DNA of 64,000 nucleotides from Pseudoalteromonas sp. GCY. GTDB lineage: Bacteria; Pseudomonadota; Gammaproteobacteria; Enterobacterales; Alteromonadaceae. Below, piece after piece: positions 44,469-53,513 of this stretch. The stretch's first letter is position 1. Every line of letters begins with the position of its first letter. The stretch is taken from assembly GCF_016695175.1 (NCBI RefSeq), contig NZ_CP068023.1:1558501-1622500 (forward strand), in the 5' to 3' direction. Position numbers and translations under genes: made by a program. The notes under the pieces are model-generated. The model saw only the letters and a list, made by a program, of their open reading frames with translations. It made no database searches and was not told the DNA's origin.

Positions 44469-45125
44469 TTGCAATATCAATTGAAGAAAAGCCGAAAGCG
44501 TAAGAGCGTTGCGATAAAAATAAAAGCTGGCCAAGTATTTGTTTATGCACCAGAGCAAATTTGCGAGCGCTGGTTACATAATTGGGTAGAAAGCAAATCC
44601 GATTGGATAAAATCAAAGCTTGCTCTAAAAATCATACCTGAGAGCCCTCGGCCACTGGAAACAGGAACTGTGCAAGTATTCGGCGAGACCTTTATCATTC
44701 AAAGAGGCGAAAGTACGACCTCTGTAATTGATTTTGATAACAAAAAGGTTTTACTTAAGGCTGTCAAAAATGAATGGCGTGAATTAGTTGCGCTGTTAAG
44801 CGAAACGCTAAATGACTATTTAGATATGGTTATTGCCCGGTATCAACCTGATATTCAAGCTCGCTTCGATACGCTAAAAATACGCGTTTACAAAAGCCGC
44901 TGGGGCAGTTTTTCATCTAAAGGCGTGCTTGCGTTTAATACGTTTTTGATTGGTGCGCCTAAGTGGGTAATTGATTATGTGGTAGTGCACGAACTTTGCC
45001 ATTTTCATGTCATGGCACACAATAGCGCATTTTGGCATTTGGTAACAAAGCACTATGGCCACGACCATAAGATGGCTCGGCGTTATTTACGTGACCACGG
45101 TCGTGACTTGATGATTGAGCATTAG
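44469..45125 (+). CDS. YgjP-like metallopeptidase (DUF45)
   Basis: A 218-aa zinc metallopeptidase. The catalytic motif HELCH sits in VVHELCHFHVMAHNSAFW, and the family segment VYKSRWGSFSSKGVLAFN precedes it. The N-terminal half (QYQLKKSRKRKSVAIKIK) is typical of the DUF45/YgjP group. Targets are unknown. No ATG is available: the start is TTG at 44469 or 44481, with no strong ribosome site, so the N-terminus is uncertain. The 226-bp gap upstream (44243-44468) shows nothing I can name. Confidence 0.85.
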   Translation: MQYQLKKSRKRKSVAIKIKAGQVFVYAPEQICERWLHNWVESKSDWIKSKLALKIIPESPRPLETGTVQVFGETFIIQRGESTTSVIDFDNKKVLLKAVKNEWRELVALLSETLNDYLDMVIARYQPDIQARFDTLKIRVYKSRWGSFSSKGVLAFNTFLIGAPKWVIDYVVVHELCHFHVMAHNSAFWHLVTKHYGHDHKMARRYLRDHGRDLMIEH

Positions 45126-45147
45126 CATACTGTTCTGTTTATGCCTA

Positions 45148-45543
45148 TTATTTGTCGGGCCTCGCTTTTGCCGCCCGTTTTAACAGCTTTTGAAATGTAG
45201 GACATTCAAAATGGCTTGGCGCAGGGCATTTTGCAGCATGATAGAGGCCATCTCGCATTGCAGTTAAATGCTTAATGGTTTCATTTAATTGATCCGCTTT
45301 GGATTGTAACTTCACCCTATCAATATCCGCTTTACCCTCGGGGGTAAACATGTCTGCTATTTCATCTAACGAAAAGCCTGCGTTTCTGCCAAGTGTAATA
45401 AGTGCTAGACGTTCAAGTATCGAAGGGGGGAAAACACGTTTGAGCCCTTGTCGACCAATCGATCGGATCAGCCCTTTTTCTTCATAATATCTAAGCGTGG
45501 AAGCGGGTAAACCTGACTTCTTTGCAACTTCACTGATATCCAT
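45148..45543 (-). CDS. MerR-family transcriptional regulator
   Basis: A 131-aa MerR-type regulator. The N-terminal winged helix contains ISEVAKKSGLPASTLRYYEEKGLI, and a long dimerisation helix follows. Two cysteines near the C-terminus (KCPAPSHFECP) could bind metal or sense redox state. It is divergent from the DUF2938 gene. The intervening DNA has a promoter with the 19-bp spacer that MerR proteins untwist, so activation of that gene is likely. The inducer cannot be told from sequence. Confidence 0.92.
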   Translation of the reverse strand: MDISEVAKKSGLPASTLRYYEEKGLIRSIGRQGLKRVFPPSILERLALITLGRNAGFSLDEIADMFTPEGKADIDRVKLQSKADQLNETIKHLTAMRDGLYHAAKCPAPSHFECPTFQKLLKRAAKARPDK

Positions 45544-45551
45544 TCTTGCCC

Positions 45552-45582
45552 TTGACTTAAAGTTAACTTGAACTAGTAGGAT
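45552..45582 (+). promoter_or_regulatory. MerR-type promoter with 19-bp spacer
   Basis: TTGACT at 45552-45557 and TAGGAT at 45577-45582 are separated by exactly 19 bp, as in MerR-activated promoters. The spacer contains the perfect palindrome AAGTTAACTT (45560-45569), part of a 14-of-16 dyad TTAAAGTTAACTTGAA. The arrangement drives the DUF2938 gene. Confidence 0.8.
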
Positions 45583-45615
45583 AGCGGCTATCAGTAAAAA
45601 AGAGGAGTAAAAGTA

Positions 45616-46113
45616 GTGGAAAACCTATATTCGATGTTAATGCCAGCAGTCGTGATTGGCGTAGGTGCAACGATCGTTATGGATTTGTGGGCAGTTGTGC
45701 TAAGTCGCTTGTTTGCCATAAAGGGCTTAGATTATGCGTTGGTTGGTAGGTGGATTGGACACTTGTGTCAAGGTCAACTCACGCATCAAGGTATCGGGCG
45801 TAGTAAACCAATATCTGGTGAACGTGTCATTGGCTGGGGCATGCATTATCTCACCGGGATTTTATTCACCTTGGTGCTACTGCTGAGCGTGGGTAAGCCT
45901 TGGTTGATTGAGCCTAGCCTTTTGATTGCGTTAGTTTTTGGCTTAATAACGTGTGTTTTTCCATTTTTTATTATGCAACCCTGTTTTGGCGCAGGGATCG
46001 CAGCATCTAAATTACCAGAGCCGAATAAGGCAAGGGTAAAAAGTATGGCAGCACATTTGATTTTTGGCTTTGGATTGTTTTTAAGCTCGTTTATATATGT
46101 AAGCTTATGGTGA
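45616..46113 (+). CDS. DUF2938-family membrane protein
   Basis: A 165-aa protein with four hydrophobic segments (about residues 8-30, 75-95, 100-122 and 145-163). The DUF2938 pattern is seen in GVGATIVMDLWAVVLSRLF, the QGIGRSKPISGERVIGWGMHY loop and FIMQPCFGAGIAASKLPEPN. The function of the family is unknown. It starts at GTG with AGAGGAG 8 nt upstream. The MerR-type promoter just upstream makes it an inducible gene. Its stop lies 17 bp before the convergent tRNA-Tyr array. Confidence 0.85.
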   Translation: MENLYSMLMPAVVIGVGATIVMDLWAVVLSRLFAIKGLDYALVGRWIGHLCQGQLTHQGIGRSKPISGERVIGWGMHYLTGILFTLVLLLSVGKPWLIEPSLLIALVFGLITCVFPFFIMQPCFGAGIAASKLPEPNKARVKSMAAHLIFGFGLFLSSFIYVSLW

Positions 46114-46130
46114 GGTAACACAATAGAAGG

Positions 46131-46215
46131 TGGTGGAGGGAGCTGGATTCGAACCAGCGAAGGCTGAGCCGTCAGATTTACAGTCTGATCCCTTTGGCCG
46201 CTCGGGAACCCCTCC
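46131..46215 (-). tRNA. tRNA-Tyr (GTA), copy 4 in transcription order
   Basis: 85 nt including an encoded CCA. Read on the minus strand, the acceptor GGAGGGG pairs with UCCCUCC, the anticodon loop is CTGTAAA with GTA, there is a long variable arm, and the T loop is TTCGAAT. It appears identical to the next three copies. No clear hairpin terminator is seen to its left. Confidence 0.97.
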
Positions 46216-46241
46216 ATCATTTGGAGCGTTTACTTTAAAAG

Positions 46242-46326
46242 TGGTGGAGGGAGCTGGATTCGAACCAGCGAAGGCTGAGCCGTCAGATTTACAGTCTGAT
46301 CCCTTTGGCCGCTCGGGAACCCCTCC
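46242..46326 (-). tRNA. tRNA-Tyr (GTA), copy 3
   Basis: Identical by eye to the neighbouring copies, 85 nt with encoded CCA and GTA anticodon. A 26-bp spacer separates it from copy 4. Confidence 0.97.
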
Positions 46327-46355
46327 ATACATTTTAAAGCGTTACAATTTGAAAG

Positions 46356-46440
46356 TGGTGGAGGGAGCTGGATTCGAACCAGCGAAGGCTGAGCCGTCAG
46401 ATTTACAGTCTGATCCCTTTGGCCGCTCGGGAACCCCTCC
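46356..46440 (-). tRNA. tRNA-Tyr (GTA), copy 2
   Basis: Identical by eye to the neighbouring copies, 85 nt with encoded CCA and GTA anticodon. The spacer to copy 3 is 29 bp. Confidence 0.97.
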
Positions 46441-46460
46441 GAAATTGTAACTGTTGTTTA

Positions 46461-46545
46461 TGGTGGAGGGAGCTGGATTCGAACCAGCGAAGGCTGAGCC
46501 GTCAGATTTACAGTCTGATCCCTTTGGCCGCTCGGGAACCCCTCC
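46461..46545 (-). tRNA. tRNA-Tyr (GTA), copy 1 (promoter-proximal)
   Basis: The first transcribed copy, 85 nt with encoded CCA and GTA anticodon. The spacer to copy 2 is 20 bp. The putative promoter lies just to its right. Confidence 0.97.
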
Positions 46546-46560
46546 TAAACAACGGCGGTG

Positions 46561-46588
46561 ATAATAACAAAGTTTTTTTCGAAGTAAA
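46561..46588 (-). promoter_or_regulatory. Putative promoter of the tRNA-Tyr array
   Basis: On the minus strand TTTACT (46588-46583) and TATTAT (46566-46561) are spaced 16 bp, followed by the GC-rich CACCGCCG, a discriminator typical of stringently controlled tRNA promoters. Confidence 0.6.
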
Positions 46589-46657
46589 GAAAACTACTAA
46601 AGTTTTTCGGAAAAAGGCCGATAAATTCATAATTAGCAAAATAATCGGTTGGAATAC

Positions 46658-47179
46658 ATGCAAATTGATGGCGTTTTAATCAGTGAGTCGCAATTAGGAT
46701 CCGCATTGAACATTAGTGTTCATGAGACGCGCTCTGCCGATTTTGCCATGCTGTTATCTATGCTATCAACCGATGCATTAGATTTTAGCCAATTTCACCT
46801 ACCAAAATCTGAAGCTGCCGCAAAAGATAACTCAGAAGAAACACTAAAAAAGCAATTTGAAATAGGTCCACAAAAGCCGCTTGCGCCAAAAGAGTACAAT
46901 ATGCTTATTGGTCAGCATAACGCGCAGCTGGTATCTATGGGGGCGATGGCGACTTTGCGATTGCAGGAAAATTTAAATCCAGAACCTTTTGCTGCACGAA
47001 ATGATAAAAAGCATATTCCACTCGACGTTGTAGAAAATTTGGAACCAGCGGTTAAAAGACGTTTGGCGAGCGCGCAAGGTAAACTGGCCTTAGTTGCTGA
47101 TAAAGCAATGGATGCGGCTGGTTTCTATGATCAAATTGCAACGGGAGATATGCAGAGTATGTTACGCGCGACGGCGTAA
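46658..47179 (+). CDS. Conserved protein, VC2046/SO_2500-like
   Basis: A 173-aa soluble protein without signal peptide or membrane segment. Features are MQIDGVLISESQLGSALN, ADFAMLLSMLSTDALDF and, in the second half, LAPKEYNMLIGQHNAQLVSMG and VKRRLASAQGKLALVADKAMD. This resembles an uncharacterised family of Vibrio and Shewanella (VC2046/SO_2500), a match from memory. Function is unknown. The ATG at 46658 is chosen over a TTG 9 nt upstream. It is divergent from the tRNA-Tyr array. Confidence 0.7.
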   Translation: MQIDGVLISESQLGSALNISVHETRSADFAMLLSMLSTDALDFSQFHLPKSEAAAKDNSEETLKKQFEIGPQKPLAPKEYNMLIGQHNAQLVSMGAMATLRLQENLNPEPFAARNDKKHIPLDVVENLEPAVKRRLASAQGKLALVADKAMDAAGFYDQIATGDMQSMLRATA

Positions 47180-47204
47180 CAACATCAGCAGCTTTTACTC
47201 CTTC

Positions 47205-47235
47205 AAATTGAGCAAGTATAAGTCAAACTGGTATT
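47205..47235 (+). repeat. Dispersed palindromic repeat, copy D
   Basis: A 31-bp core with one base fewer than copy C (AAGTATAAGTCAAACTGG against AAGTATTAAGGCAAATTGG). CTCCTTCAAATTGAGCAAGT precedes and overlaps it, as in copy C. It lies in the 209-bp gap between two convergent genes, where I see nothing else. Confidence 0.55.
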
Positions 47236-47388
47236 AAACTTGCCATTTTACAGCTATTCGCTTCGTTATGACATTAAACGCCATGCTTATCGCGCTTCAT
47301 GTTTAAGCTGAATGGCCCTTAATCATCCTTAGCTCGCTTCTTCAAGCCTTTTTTATTGCCTTGTATCTAATCTCTAATTCAGGTTACT

Positions 47389-47850
47389 TTAGCTACCGTG
47401 GCACTTTTTGTACTTTTTATCACTGCCGCACGGACAGACGTCATTTCTGCCTACTTTGGTTGTAGGCGTATCGTACAATTCGCCATCTAAGTAATACCAT
47501 CTGCCTGCTTCGGTAATAAAATTTGACCGCTCATGGAGTATATAATGCGTGTTTTCCGCGATATAGTGCGCCTTAAACTCAACGATCCCCTGAGTAGCTT
47601 CTACTACTTCTTCTAGCACTTCCAATTTTATAAAGTGTGCGTAATTAGCAAATGCAGCAATATCGTTGACATTGTTTTGTGCTTGTTCAGCATGGGCGTA
47701 GGTGTCATGAATATACTTTGCATCTTTTAAGCAGTATGCAGTATAGCGAGAGCGCATGAGTATTTGTGGACGCTCTGCGAATTTTTGTCCCTTAAGATAA
47801 GGCTCACAACATTGTGAATAGGGAAGAGATGAATTGCAATAACAAGACAT
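47389..47850 (-). CDS. YchJ/UPF0225-family protein with SEC-C motifs
   Basis: A 153-aa protein with a cysteine cluster at each end: CYCNSSLPYSQCC at the N-terminus and CPCGSDKKYKKCHG at the C-terminus, both SEC-C-type zinc motifs. Between them is a cystatin/NTF2-like region with LMRSRYTAYCLKDAKYIHDTY and VEFKAHY. The family is widespread and its function uncertain; the SEC-C motif of SecA binds SecB and ribosomes. Confidence 0.9.
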   Translation of the reverse strand: MSCYCNSSLPYSQCCEPYLKGQKFAERPQILMRSRYTAYCLKDAKYIHDTYAHAEQAQNNVNDIAAFANYAHFIKLEVLEEVVEATQGIVEFKAHYIAENTHYILHERSNFITEAGRWYYLDGELYDTPTTKVGRNDVCPCGSDKKYKKCHGS

Positions 47851-47895
47851 AAAAACTTCAGTTTTAACAAATTTATATCCTGTTATTGTAGCTTG

Positions 47896-48291
47896 TTAAG
47901 CGCTTTGAAAACAGTGGATCGCAACGTCAGATACCGGCAGTTCCATTTTGTTGATAGTTTGCACAGAAGCAATATCTGTCCAAATCACCACAGCAGCGAA
48001 ATTACCATTGCTGATAGCACTTTTAAGTACATACTCAAGGTCGTATATGTGCTTTTGCCTAATGACGAGCAACTTGCTTGCATCAACTGAAGCGCTTTCT
48101 AGTAGTGACTTGTTTGGTACATTATCGGGTGCAACGAGTAGCGTCCAGCCTTGTTTATGCTGACATTTATGTAAAACTTTAAGTAACTCTAAGCTAGCGA
48201 CGATCTCATCTTCAGCTATTACATTATTGATTTCGTTAAGTGTGTAATAAGTTGAATTGTTTGGCTGTAGAAGTGCATTGCTGTGTAACAT
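47896..48291 (-). CDS. SulA-like cell division inhibitor
   Basis: A 131-aa protein resembling SulA, which blocks FtsZ polymerisation during the SOS response. The similar parts are LLKVLHKCQHKQGWTLLVAP, the KLLVIRQKHIYDLEYVLKSAISNGNFAAVVIW block (like MRALRTGNYSVVIGW of E. coli SulA) and IHCFQS near the end. It is shorter than E. coli SulA (169 aa). A LexA-like box immediately upstream supports SOS control. The call is by pattern and context; a RecA-like paralogue is an alternative. Confidence 0.65.
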   Translation of the reverse strand: MLHSNALLQPNNSTYYTLNEINNVIAEDEIVASLELLKVLHKCQHKQGWTLLVAPDNVPNKSLLESASVDASKLLVIRQKHIYDLEYVLKSAISNGNFAAVVIWTDIASVQTINKMELPVSDVAIHCFQSA

Positions 48292-48301
48292 AATTGTCTC
48301 A

Positions 48302-48317
48302 CTGGTTATCTATACAG
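48302..48317. promoter_or_regulatory. LexA-like box before the SulA-like gene
   Basis: On the minus strand CTGT-N8-CCAG, one mismatch from the LexA core CTGT-N8-ACAG, 11 bp before the start. TATACAGT is repeated directly at 48311, 48324 and 48336 (periods 13 and 12 bp), giving overlapping degenerate boxes. Confidence 0.6.
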
Positions 48318-48474
48318 TATGTGTATACAGTAGTTTATACAGTGTGTGAATGCAAGGGAAATTGCTAGCTTTTTAATCAATATTTAAGCTTAATTTTTAT
48401 GTAGTTTAAATTTTCAATATAAAACAATAGGTTGTGATTTTTTGAAATGAAAGCTTAATTGACGAAAGTTCAGT

Positions 48475-48570
48475 ATGAGTAAAGCAATAGTAAGTTTTCC
48501 TACTGTATCTATTTTAATCGTCGCAGAGGGAAAGCGTAAGTTTACTTTAGAGAGGCTTGGCTACGCTTAG
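48475..48570 (+). CDS. Possible 31-residue small protein
   Basis: An ATG-started frame encoding 31 residues (MSKAIVSFPTVSILIVAEGK then RKFTLERLGYA). No convincing ribosome site precedes it and no family is recognisable. Its end overlaps a TTGGCT/AGCCAA stem followed by a T run (about 48557-48580), which may be a terminator. It is in the 309-bp gap between the SulA-like and Sel1 genes, where nothing else is seen. Confidence 0.2.
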   Translation: MSKAIVSFPTVSILIVAEGKRKFTLERLGYA

Positions 48571-48600
48571 CCAACATTTTTTGGGTGAGTAAGATTTAAT

Positions 48601-49050
48601 TTACTGGCTAATATGCTGTAGTTGATGGATTTGCTCGTAAAGTGTTGCAGCATAGCACTGTGCATCTCTAAAGCGCTTAGTTGTAAGGAAGCGACGTACA
48701 TCTAGTAGTACCTGTTCGGCGCCTTTGTGCCCTTGGCTGCTGGCCAAACTTAACCAAGCGGCTGCATGAAAGGGGCTGGGTGGCACTCCTTGACCTTTCA
48801 TAAACAACAAACCTAAAAAAAACTGTGCCTTTAAATCACCAGACATCGCCGCCAGTCTTAGCCATTTTGCCGCGAGCGGAAAAGATTTTTCTTTTAGGTA
48901 ATAGAGGCCTTTTTTCAAAGCTTGGGTATTGTCGTGAAGATCTGGAAATTTTGCGTCCGCTTTTAATGGCGACGTTACAAATTCAAGCACATTCAGCAGC
49001 TGCTGTTCTAAGTCATGATTTGCTGAGTTGTCGGTGCTATTTTGATCCAT
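48601..49050 (-). CDS. Sel1-repeat (tetratricopeptide-like) protein
   Basis: A 149-aa protein with about two Sel1-like repeats: FPLAAKWLRLAAMSGDLKAQ then FLGLLFMKGQGVPPSPFHAAAWLSLASSQGHKGAEQ. These helical repeats mediate protein contacts. There is no signal peptide. The partner is unknown. It is divergent from the purine permease gene. Confidence 0.8.
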   Translation of the reverse strand: MDQNSTDNSANHDLEQQLLNVLEFVTSPLKADAKFPDLHDNTQALKKGLYYLKEKSFPLAAKWLRLAAMSGDLKAQFFLGLLFMKGQGVPPSPFHAAAWLSLASSQGHKGAEQVLLDVRRFLTTKRFRDAQCYAATLYEQIHQLQHISQ

Positions 49051-49171
49051 ATCTTTATTCGCAATAATGTTGATAAGCAGAGTGTAGCTGAATTTTAACT
49101 ATTTTGTCCGAGTTTTAAAGTGATTCGTGTTAAAATCCAACCACTTGTTCCTCAAATTTGTAATTTTAGTT

Positions 49172-50461
49172 ATGCTCGAGCGGTTATTTTCACTGCAAGC
49201 TATGCACACCAATGTAAGAACCGAGGTGATTGCTGGCTTGACGACATTCGTTACTATGGTTTACATCGTTTTCGTAAACCCTGCAATGCTAGCAGAAGCT
49301 GGTATGGATCACGGCGCTGCTTTTGTAGCAACTTGTATCGCAGCCGCAATCGGCTGTTTTATTATGGGGCTATGGGCAAACTATCCTTTAGCGCTTGCGC
49401 CTGGAATGGGCTTAAACGCCTTTTTTACCTATGGTGTTGTGCTTGGCATGGGTTATACATGGCAAAGTGCATTAGGCGCGGTATTTATGTCGGGCTGTTT
49501 ATTTCTATTTTTGAGCGTATTCAAGGTTCGTGAGTGGGTGATCCAAGCTATACCTATCGTGCTAAAGCGTGCGATCGCGGCAGGTATTGGCGCATTCTTA
49601 GCGTTAATCGCGCTAAAGAACGCGAAAATTGTTATCGCAAGCGATGCTACATTAGTACAACTTGGTGATATCACTTCTCCCGGCCCGCTATTAGCCATTG
49701 CGAGCTTTTTTGTGATTGCGGCGCTCATGTACCGTGAAGTAAAAAGTGGCGTGCTTATCAGCATTTTAATGGTAACGGGTATTGCGTGGGGGCTTGGGCT
49801 TGTAGATTATCACGGGGTTGTTGATATGCCCCCAAGCATCGCGCCGACCTATATGCAGTTGGATTTGAGCGGAATTTTTGAGCTGTCCATGCTCAGTGTT
49901 GTGTTTGCATTTTTATTTGTCGATTTATTTGATACCAGTGGCACATTGGTTGCGGTGACGCAAAAGGCCGGATTATCTGACGAGCATGGTCGTATGCCAA
50001 GACTGGGTAGAGCACTGTCAGCTGATAGTACAGCGACGATTGCAGGCTCAGTGCTCGGTACCTCAACGACAACTTCATACATTGAATCAGTGTCAGGTGT
50101 ATCCGTTGGTGGCCGAACAGGATTGACAGCCGTGGTTGTGGGGACCTGCTTCTTACTCATGATGTTCTTTGCGCCACTGGCACAAATGGTTCCCGCTTAT
50201 GCAACAGCAGGCGCGATACTGTATGTGTCGGTATTAATGCTGCAAAACCTAAAGTTGATTAACTGGGATGAGATGAGCGATGCTATTCCGGTCAGTGTTG
50301 TGTTATTGATGACACCGCTTACGTTTTCAATCGCACATGGTATTGCTTTGGGTTTTATTTCTTATACGGCAGTTAAATTGGCGTGTAACAAAGCAAATGA
50401 AATCAGTATCAGCGTTTGGGTACTGACAGTACTCTTTATCGTTAAGTTTGCTTTTGGTTAA
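49172..50461 (+). CDS. NCS2-family purine permease (AzgA/PurP type)
   Basis: A 429-aa membrane transporter, probably a proton symporter for adenine, guanine or hypoxanthine. The ATG at 49172 gives LERLFSL near the N-terminus as in homologues; an upstream GTG at 49127 would add 15 residues. The signatures are RTEVIAGLTTFVTMVYIVFVNP, APGMGLNAFF, LFVDLFDTSGTLVAVT and GTSTTTSYIESVSGVSVGGRTGLTA. About twelve to fourteen membrane segments are expected. No purine riboswitch or PurR-type palindrome was recognised in the short upstream gap. Confidence 0.92.
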   Translation: MLERLFSLQAMHTNVRTEVIAGLTTFVTMVYIVFVNPAMLAEAGMDHGAAFVATCIAAAIGCFIMGLWANYPLALAPGMGLNAFFTYGVVLGMGYTWQSALGAVFMSGCLFLFLSVFKVREWVIQAIPIVLKRAIAAGIGAFLALIALKNAKIVIASDATLVQLGDITSPGPLLAIASFFVIAALMYREVKSGVLISILMVTGIAWGLGLVDYHGVVDMPPSIAPTYMQLDLSGIFELSMLSVVFAFLFVDLFDTSGTLVAVTQKAGLSDEHGRMPRLGRALSADSTATIAGSVLGTSTTTSYIESVSGVSVGGRTGLTAVVVGTCFLLMMFFAPLAQMVPAYATAGAILYVSVLMLQNLKLINWDEMSDAIPVSVVLLMTPLTFSIAHGIALGFISYTAVKLACNKANEISISVWVLTVLFIVKFAFG

Positions 50462-50488
50462 GCAAGTGGGTTTACTTCACTTGTAATA

Positions 50489-50512
50489 AAAAGGCTGGGA
50501 GACCAGCCTTTT
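50489..50512. terminator. Bidirectional intrinsic terminator
   Basis: AAAAGGCTGG, loop GAGA and CCAGCCTTTT. It lies between convergent stops of the permease gene and the membrane-anchored coiled-coil gene and has T runs in both directions. Confidence 0.9.
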
Positions 50513-50527
50513 ATGTAAATTGTGGTG

Positions 50528-51289
50528 TTACCACTTTTTCTTCGGTGCAAACAATACGTCCAAGTCGTCTTGTTCTTGCTCTGCTTTCTTTTTCACCGCT
50601 GATGCGTTAGACGCTCTAAGTTCACTGCTGATCTCTTCTAAATAACCTTCCAGTTGTGCTTTTTTCTCTTTTACATAGTCATCATTATATGAGACAGCGC
50701 AAATTGTAGCGTAAGCTTTTTCAAAGTATTGTCTTGCTGAACCGACCATATTTGCGGTCCTCGCTGAAAGCCCTCGTTTTATCTGGCTTTCAACATTGAT
50801 TTTAAGCTGAAATCGCTCGAGCCTACGGTCTTCATTAACGAACAGTTGAGTGTCTACTTTGCCTTTACTATGCTCAGAGCGAAGCAGTTGGCGTAATTTC
50901 TTTATGCCTTGAACTAATGCGATAATTTGTTTGTCGTTGTCAGGAAGTGCAATCGAGTCTGAGTCTGCTGTTTTTTCAGGCTGAGTATTTAAGCGCTCTT
51001 GCGACTCGTGTAAACGACTTTTTAATTCTCTCGAAGTCGGAGACAACTCCACCATCGCGGCTAAAGCGTCATGCACGCGGCGCTGAATAATACGGATCAT
51101 GACTTCAGACATCGGAATATTGCTGCCATTCATGATGACGTCTTCTGCTTCTTCTATTACGCGCTTTTGCTTAGCAAGTTCTTTGCGTCTCTCTGCTTCT
51201 TGTTTCTCTTTATGTTGCTGGATCGCGCTTACCCAAACTGCTATGACGATAAGTGCAACAATCAACATTATTATAATAGAAACAAACAT
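50528..51289 (-). CDS. Membrane-anchored coiled-coil protein of unknown function
   Basis: A 253-aa protein. One N-terminal membrane helix (residues ~3-22, VSIIIMLIVALIVIAVWVSA) is followed by a long charged helical region, likely coiled coil (QQHKEKQEAERRKELAKQKR), then helical segments around 60-100 and 115-240. It ends in a Lys-rich tail after DDLDVLFAPKKKW. The orientation is probably N-out with a cytoplasmic body. I recognise no catalytic motif. Confidence 0.75.
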   Translation of the reverse strand: MFVSIIIMLIVALIVIAVWVSAIQQHKEKQEAERRKELAKQKRVIEEAEDVIMNGSNIPMSEVMIRIIQRRVHDALAAMVELSPTSRELKSRLHESQERLNTQPEKTADSDSIALPDNDKQIIALVQGIKKLRQLLRSEHSKGKVDTQLFVNEDRRLERFQLKINVESQIKRGLSARTANMVGSARQYFEKAYATICAVSYNDDYVKEKKAQLEGYLEEISSELRASNASAVKKKAEQEQDDLDVLFAPKKKW

Positions 51290-52680
<1,391 letters not shown>

Positions 52681-52699
52681 AGCACTTGAAAAGCATATG

Positions 52700-52725
52700 A
52701 AAAAGGCCTCAACAGAGGCCTTTTT
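52700..52725. terminator. Bidirectional intrinsic terminator
   Basis: AAAAAGGCCTC, loop AACA and GAGGCCTTTTT. It sits between convergent cysB and queC and can serve both. Confidence 0.93.
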
Positions 52726-52733
52726 CGATACGA

Positions 52734-53390
52734 TTATTCGTACGGGAGCGGATCTGTCGCGTGGTTTAGTTCAAACGCTTCGAGACGCTCTTGGCAAGCA
52801 CCACACTTACCACATGCTTTTTCGCGGCCGTTGTAACACGTCCAAGTGTCAGCGTAATCTAATCCCATTTTTAGACCGTCAGTCAGGATATCAATTTTTG
52901 AGTTGTTAAGGTAAGGACTCACAATTTCAACGGCGTCGTAGTTCGCAATGCGACAAACATCATCCATCTTTTTAACGAACTCTGGGCGGCAATCTGGATA
53001 AATTGCATGATCGCCAGAGTGAGCACCGTAAAATACCTTATTTGCTTTTAGAGAGACAGCGTAACCTACCGCAAGAGAAAGCAAAATCATATTGCGATTA
53101 GGCACAATCGTGCTCTTCATGCTCTCTTCTTCATAGTGGCCTTCTGGCACATCGATGTCATCTGTTAGGCTAGAGCCTGACAATAATTGATTGATAGCAG
53201 AAATATCAACGACCTTATGAGCAACGCCGAGTTTTGCACATACGTCAGCGGCAACTTGTAGCTCTTTTACATGTCGCTGGCCATAGTTAAAAGACAGTGC
53301 ATAAACCTCATGGCCCTCGCGGACAGCCTTGTTTAATACAGTGTAAGAGTCCATTCCGCCGGAATAGATGACGACAACTTTTTCGCTCAT
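52734..53390 (-). CDS. queC: 7-cyano-7-deazaguanine synthase QueC
   Basis: A 218-aa ATP-dependent enzyme converting 7-carboxy-7-deazaguanine to preQ0 in queuosine synthesis. The PP-loop is [12 protein letters not shown]. The zinc cluster is [22 protein letters not shown], with four cysteines in two pairs plus neighbours. The start is the ATG at 53390; a longer in-frame reading adds 38 residues without homology. It is divergent from queE, which makes its substrate. Confidence 0.95.
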   Translation of the reverse strand: MSEKVVVIYSGGMDSYTVLNKAVREGHEVYALSFNYGQRHVKELQVAADVCAKLGVAHKVVDISAINQLLSGSSLTDDIDVPEGHYEEESMKSTIVPNRNMILLSLAVGYAVSLKANKVFYGAHSGDHAIYPDCRPEFVKKMDDVCRIANYDAVEIVSPYLNNSKIDILTDGLKMGLDYADTWTCYNGREKACGKCGACQERLEAFELNHATDPLPYE

Positions 53391-53513
53391 AGGTGATTTG
53401 CCTCGATTTTGATAGAGGTTTACTTCAGGGCGCGATATACTACACGGCCGCTGGAGAAATGACAATTTTCTCGCGGTATTTTTCGACAACTTTATCTTAA
53501 ACACGGGGCCATT

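Noticed and set aside
46131..46545. CRISPR-like array
   Set aside because: The ~85-bp repeats with 20-29-bp spacers fold as tRNA-Tyr with CCA ends; the spacing and lengths do not fit CRISPR.
46105..46679. Open frames repeating GAGFEPAKAEPSDLQSDPFG on both strands
   Set aside because: These are translations across the four tRNA-Tyr genes, a common false gene in annotations.
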